Assembly: GCA_013289955.1 (NCBI GenBank)
Contig: JABCYZ010000021.1
Location: forward strand, 1-64,000
Source: Acidobacteriota bacterium
GTDB lineage: Bacteria; Acidobacteriota; Terriglobia; Acidiferrales; UBA7541
Length of the DNA: 64,000 nucleotides
Reading direction: 5' to 3'
The notes under the pieces are model-generated. The model had not been told where the DNA came from. It worked only from the letters and a program-made list of their open reading frames with translations, and made no database searches. Shown one piece after another: positions 60,366 to 64,000 of this stretch. Numbering within the stretch: position 1 is the first letter of the stretch; the number at the start of each line of letters is the position of its first letter. The position numbers were made by a program, and so were the translations under genes.

Positions 60366-61177
60366 TCCGATCCCTCTCTGAAGTATGGATCTTCTTCTGG
60401 CGCGATCTCTCTGTCGCTCGTACGTACCGTATACTCTTCGTCCTCGAGGCCCTGGAGGCGCTCTTTGGCGCGGCAATGTTTTATTACGTCGCGCGCTTCG
60501 TCGACAGTCCGCAGCTGCAGCACGCGCTCCCCGAGGGCGGAAGCTATTTTGCTTTCTCTTTGATCGGCTTCGTTTTCTTCGACTATCTGAATGCCGCCAT
60601 GGACACGTTCGACCGTAGTCTGGCGGAAGCGCGCGACACCGGCACACTCGAGCACCTTCTCGTGACGCAGACTTCTCTCCCCTTGATTCTGGCCGGCTCG
60701 GCGATCTATCCCTTCCTCGTTACCACGATCCGTATCGCCGTCTACATTGCCTGGAGCGCGCTGCTTTTCGGCTTTCCGCTTCGCGATGCTAACTGGCCTG
60801 CCGTAGCCGCCGTGCTGCTCGCCACTCTCCTCGCTTTTTCCGGCCTGGGAATTCTCTCCGCAAGCTATGTACTGCTGTTCAAGCGCGGCAATCCGGCGAA
60901 GTGGTTGCTGCTCGGCGTTTCCAGTGTCGCCGGCGGCATGCTCTTCCCCGTCACCATCCTGCCCGATTGGTTGCAGCTTGTGGCTCGGCTAAATCCCGTG
61001 ACTTATGCGCTCGACGCCATGCGCGCCGCTCTCCTCGGCGGCGCAGGTCTGGAGGCCGTTTGGCGGCCACTCCTGGTTTTACTTCTATTCGCTGCCGTCC
61101 TTTTGCCCGTCTCCATGGCAGTCTTCGCCTGGGCGCTTCGCCGCACCAAAACCACCGGCACTCTCATGCACCGCTAG
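60362..61177 (+). CDS. ABC-2 type transporter permease
   Basis: This 271-aa integral membrane protein has about six helices and the ABC-2 pattern: cytoplasmic start SLSEVWIFFWRDLSVARTYR, then helices including FAFSLIGFVFFDYL, VAAVLLATLLAFSGLGIL and a late LNPVTYALDAMRAALLG loop. It forms an exporter with the preceding ATPase (4-nt overlap). The substrate could be the product of the minus-strand cluster, a lipid or a drug. Confidence 0.88.
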   Translation: MIRSLSEVWIFFWRDLSVARTYRILFVLEALEALFGAAMFYYVARFVDSPQLQHALPEGGSYFAFSLIGFVFFDYLNAAMDTFDRSLAEARDTGTLEHLLVTQTSLPLILAGSAIYPFLVTTIRIAVYIAWSALLFGFPLRDANWPAVAAVLLATLLAFSGLGILSASYVLLFKRGNPAKWLLLGVSSVAGGMLFPVTILPDWLQLVARLNPVTYALDAMRAALLGGAGLEAVWRPLLVLLLFAAVLLPVSMAVFAWALRRTKTTGTLMHR

Positions 61178-61279
61178 GGACTCGGGAGCTTCTGGGGCCG
61201 GAGCTTGTTGCCCTCTGAAGGCCCGCGCTCGCTGGCAGCAGCCAGGCGCACTTCAAAGAAACGCGTCCTCCTCGGGGGG

Positions 61280-61315
61280 AAAAAAAAGACCGGCCCCAGG
61301 GAAGCGGAGCCGGCC
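61280..61315 (-). terminator. intrinsic terminator of the TPR gene
   Basis: On the minus strand GGCCGGCTCC (61315-61306) pairs with GGGGCCGGTC (61297-61288) over an 8-nt loop (one G-U pair), followed by a T8 run (61287-61280). It lies 28 nt after the TPR gene's stop. Confidence 0.9.
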
Positions 61316-61343
61316 CGTTCCATCCAATCGCGAAGGAAAACCG

Positions 61344-62501
61344 TCAGGACTTCTTTTTCTTCGCGTTCACCTTGATGTCGATCCCGGGAGCCATTTGCTG
61401 CAACTGTTCGAGGCCCTCCTTGGCTTGTTTGCCGAAGGGTCCGTCGGGGTCGAGCTCCACCGCCTTCTGATAAGCCTCAATCGTCCCCGGTGCAAACTCC
61501 GGCACATCTTTGTCCCCCACCTTCTTCACAGTCATCTTGTAAACCAGACAGGCTCCCAGCAGGTACCAGGTTTGCGCGCTCTTCGGGTCCAGCTCCGCGG
61601 ATTTCTGAAGCGGCTCTATGGCATCGCCTCCGCGGTTCGCGTTGTACAAGCTGATTCCGAAATTTCGCCAAGCCGTCGCCGCTTTTGTCGGATCCAGCTC
61701 CGCGCTCTTCGTGTAGGCCGCGCGCGCTTCGTCGATCTTTCCCGCACGCGCCAGAACGTTGCCCAGATTATTGTAGTAGCCGGGGTCATCGGGCTTAGCG
61801 GTTATGGCCTGCTGGTAAGCCTGCGCCGCCTCGTCATTACGCCCCGCCACGTCATACGCTTCGCCCAGCTTCGCCCACAGCAGATGCTGGTTCGGATCCT
61901 TTTCCGGCGCCGACTTTTGCGCGGCCTGGAATTCCGCCGCTGCCTTATCGGAAAGATCCTTCAGGTTTTGCTTCGCTGCATCCCGCTGATCGGGAGTAAC
62001 TTTCGCCAAATCGTCTTTGGCCTTGCGCTCCTGATCAAGAAACGCTGTCCCTGCCGCAAAGTGCGCCTTCATGCCCTCGAATTTCTGCTTATCTTCATCC
62101 TGCTTTTTAGCTTTCTCCGTCGCCTCGGCTCCCTGCTTGGCCATAATATCTTTGAAGTTCATGTCCGCTTTGGCTTCTTCGCCGCTGGTGACTTTCAGCT
62201 GGCCCATCGGGACGGGCGGCTGCTTCTCGTTCGGCGCCGGGAAAATCGTAATTGTCACCTTGTACACTCCCGGCCGAAGATTGCGGATTTCAAATCTTCC
62301 TTCTGCGTCCGTTTTTGCATCTGCCTTCGCGCCTTGTTCGCTCACCGCCTCCACCGTCAATCCAAACCACGGCTTTGCGTTGATATCCAAAATCGTGCCG
62401 CCAATCGATCCCGTCTGTGCCGCCGCGCGCGGCGCGAGCGCAGTCACGAGCGCGCCGGCAAGCAGCACAGCAAACATCATCGACTTCAAAATCCTCTTCA
62501 T
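61344..62501 (-). CDS. exported TPR protein with carboxypeptidase-like beta domain
   Basis: The 385-aa protein has a signal peptide (about residues 1-28, ending APRAAAQ). A SpaA/CarboxypepD_reg-like beta domain follows (GSIGGTILDINAKPWFGLTVEA...AEGRFEIRNLRPGVYKV), then a Lys/Gln-rich coiled coil (about 120-185), and four or more TPR repeats (WAKLGEAYDVAGRNDEAAQAYQQAITAKPDD; YYNNLGNVLARAGKIDEARAAYTKSAELDP; and later ones). It is a periplasmic or surface scaffold. ATG 62501 is supported by AAAGGAG. Confidence 0.88.
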   Translation of the reverse strand: MKRILKSMMFAVLLAGALVTALAPRAAAQTGSIGGTILDINAKPWFGLTVEAVSEQGAKADAKTDAEGRFEIRNLRPGVYKVTITIFPAPNEKQPPVPMGQLKVTSGEEAKADMNFKDIMAKQGAEATEKAKKQDEDKQKFEGMKAHFAAGTAFLDQERKAKDDLAKVTPDQRDAAKQNLKDLSDKAAAEFQAAQKSAPEKDPNQHLLWAKLGEAYDVAGRNDEAAQAYQQAITAKPDDPGYYNNLGNVLARAGKIDEARAAYTKSAELDPTKAATAWRNFGISLYNANRGGDAIEPLQKSAELDPKSAQTWYLLGACLVYKMTVKKVGDKDVPEFAPGTIEAYQKAVELDPDGPFGKQAKEGLEQLQQMAPGIDIKVNAKKKKS

Positions 62502-62632
62502 CCTTTTTCTCCTTTTGCCGAGGCGTACCCTGCCCGGCCTGGCTGGCGGGATGGCCCTATTATCCTTAATCCTAGCCCTTTTCCAAGTGGGACAGACGTC
62601 ACGGTCGGCCGCCCCAAATCTTTTCCCAACCT

Positions 62633-63355
62633 CTACAGGCGCGCGTTCATCGCCAGCTGGTACGGTATGGGGTCCGCCACTCCCGCCTCGCGGAACGCCT
62701 TCAACCGGAGCAAGCAACTATCGCACGCTCCGCAAGCCTTGTCTTCATTTTGGTAGCACGACCACGTCAGTTCGAGCGGCACGCCCAATTCCAACCCGCG
62801 CCGGATAATTTCGCTCTTCTTCAGCGTAATCACCGGCGTCTCGATCCTGATCCGGGTCTCCGGCCGCGTTCCGACTCTCACCAGCTTCTGAAACACTTCG
62901 TAATACTCAGCCCGGCAATCCGGGTACCCGGAACTATCCTCCGCCACCGCCCCAATGTAAACCGCCCCCGCTCCCATCGCCTCCGCCCAGCTCACCGCCA
63001 CCGAAAGAAAATGCGCATTGCGAAACGGCACATACGTCACCGGAATCGCACTCCCCTTGGCGCCAGCCGCTCCCAACTCATTTTCCGGCACCGCGATATT
63101 CCCGTCCGTCAGCGCCGATCCGCCAATCGCCCGAAAATGATCCAAGCGCACCACCAAACGCTGCTGCACTTCGAGCCAATCCGCAATGCGGTCGAACGCG
63201 AGCCTTTCCCGGGCCTCGGTACGCTGTCCATAACTGGCATGCAGGAGCGCAAGATTCCGGCTGCCATGCTTTTCAAGCGCGATTGTCGCGCATACACACG
63301 AGTCCATCCCGCCGCTAAGAAGCACCACTGCCTTGGTCCCATCCATCTTGCTCAT
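62633..63355 (-). CDS. queC: 7-cyano-7-deazaguanine synthase QueC
   Basis: QueC makes preQ0 from 7-carboxy-7-deazaguanine, ammonia and ATP. The ATP-PP-loop is VVLLSGGMDSCVC, with THASYGQRTEAR-like HASYGQRTEAR, TYVPFRNAHFLSVAVSWAE and the zinc site SCYQNEDKACGACDSCLLR. Length (240 aa) is normal. ATG 63355 is taken; later ATG 63346 and GTG 63367 are possible. queE lies 78 nt upstream on the same strand, so the two form part of a queuosine operon. Confidence 0.96.
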   Translation of the reverse strand: MSKMDGTKAVVLLSGGMDSCVCATIALEKHGSRNLALLHASYGQRTEARERLAFDRIADWLEVQQRLVVRLDHFRAIGGSALTDGNIAVPENELGAAGAKGSAIPVTYVPFRNAHFLSVAVSWAEAMGAGAVYIGAVAEDSSGYPDCRAEYYEVFQKLVRVGTRPETRIRIETPVITLKKSEIIRRGLELGVPLELTWSCYQNEDKACGACDSCLLRLKAFREAGVADPIPYQLAMNARL

Positions 63356-63433
63356 CGTTAGGTCCACACTCCCGGAGAAAACCAGCCAGCTACCGGCAAA
63401 CGCCCTGGGACGCTCCGATCCTCTACCTCCAGT

Positions 63434-64000
63434 TCAAACTCCCTTCGTCGCCGGATCCCAAACAAACTTATGCAGCTGCAATCCCAATCGCACCGGCAAT
63501 CCATCCGCTAACATCCACTCCACCAGCGTCCGCGGCTCCAGCCCCTGCCATTTCCCCGCCGGATCATCAAACACCGGCGAAAACAAGACCTGCCTCACGC
63601 GCTCCGCCAAACGATGCTCCGCTGTAAACTCCCGCGCAAACTCATAATCCCGCCTGGTCCTGATCACAAACTTCACTTCGTCCTGCGCGCCGAGCACTTC
63701 GAGATTCCGCATCTCAAACGTATCCGCCTCGCCCGAGTCCGGACATTTCACATCCACAATCTTGATCACGGCCTCCGCGAGCCGCCCCGTATAGCGTTCT
63801 CCGCTCGTCTCGATCATCACCGTATATCCGGCCGCAACCAGTTTCTCCGCCAGCGGATAAACCTCTTCCTGCAAGAGCGGCTCGCCGCCGGTCAATTCGA
63901 CAAGCGGCACGCCAGCCGCAGCGCCAGACGTTTCCGACGCTCGCCCCGCCAGCTCATCCACGCGCGCCAGCACGCCCGCGACACTCATCTTCGTCCCGCC
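63434..64000 (-). CDS. queE: 7-carboxy-7-deazaguanine synthase QueE (partial)
   Basis: This is the C-terminal part of a radical SAM enzyme, continuing past the window edge. The segments GGTKMSVAGVLARVDEL, VELTGGEPLLQEEVYPLAEKL and VIKIVDVKCPDSGEADTF are those of QueE, which converts carboxy-tetrahydropterin to 7-carboxy-7-deazaguanine. The CxxxCxxC radical SAM motif would lie upstream, outside the window. ATG 63988 is internal, not the true start. It pairs with queC for queuosine synthesis. Confidence 0.93.
   Translation of the reverse strand, partial: GGTKMSVAGVLARVDELAGRASETSGAAAGVPLVELTGGEPLLQEEVYPLAEKLVAAGYTVMIETSGERYTGRLAEAVIKIVDVKCPDSGEADTFEMRNLEVLGAQDEVKFVIRTRRDYEFAREFTAEHRLAERVRQVLFSPVFDDPAGKWQGLEPRTLVEWMLADGLPVRLGLQLHKFVWDPATKGV

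Noticed and set aside
1..64000. CRISPR array, prophage or integrated element
   Set aside because: No regular direct-repeat/spacer array, integrase, transposase or phage structural gene was found. The tRNA-adjacent region shows no duplicated 3' tRNA end.

Overview
The window is about 64 kb of GC-rich, densely coded bacterial chromosome with no phage, integrase, transposase or CRISPR. I infer an Acidobacteriota (Terriglobia/'Acidobacteriia'-like) origin. The grounds are the many PadR, TonB, DUF4097 and ECF-sigma envelope genes, the CocE, amidohydrolase and carboxylesterase genes, a dnaK-dnaJ-hspR operon, and GC-rich extragenic palindromes. I cannot confirm the taxon without a database.

Layout. 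1-10 kb: tRNA-Tyr and tRNA-Thr (minus), a membrane-anchored unknown, an M23 peptidase, thiL, a secreted malectin-domain protein, a class A PBP, an FmdE-like zinc protein, and a MauE/DoxX plus DsbA-like thiol-redox pair. 10-18 kb: dnaK, dnaJ and hspR behind a near-consensus promoter that overlaps an HspR (HAIR) operator, then a DnaC-like ATPase, a HEAT protein, rpsA with a structured leader, and an HU/IHF gene. 18-36 kb: metabolic and accessory genes (HIT hydrolase, acyl-CoA dehydrogenase, amidohydrolase, carboxylesterase, sugar-acid dehydratase-like protein, SDR, a UvrC-like protein lacking both nuclease centres, aldo/keto reductase, PilZ, MGDG-synthase-like glycosyltransferase, HAD, class V aminotransferase, ketopantoate reductase, CocE hydrolase). 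35.7-46.7 kb: TonB, a PadR-controlled membrane protein, rsmD, recG, and a very large CPBP-protease fusion. 47-52.6 kb: an ECF sigma/anti-sigma operon with two DUF4097 proteins and a PDZ protein.

52.7-59.1 kb, minus strand: the most interesting locus, a compact candidate RiPP (ribosomally made, modified peptide) cluster. In transcription order it holds a large secreted protein, a 57-aa precursor-like peptide with a YxxP leader motif, two core cysteines and a C-terminal Ser, an S26-type peptidase, an HPr-kinase-like protein, a PqqD-like recognition protein, a radical SAM/SPASM enzyme, and an NTP_transf_5 nucleotidyltransferase. It carries the tail-modifying accessory enzymes known from some lasso-peptide clusters, but no lasso cyclase or transglutaminase-like protease is present; a radical SAM enzyme and an S26 peptidase stand in their place. 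A divergent ABC-2 transporter (59.5-61.2 kb) could be its exporter.

61-64 kb: a secreted TPR protein with a clear intrinsic terminator, queC, and the 3' part of queE running off the window end.
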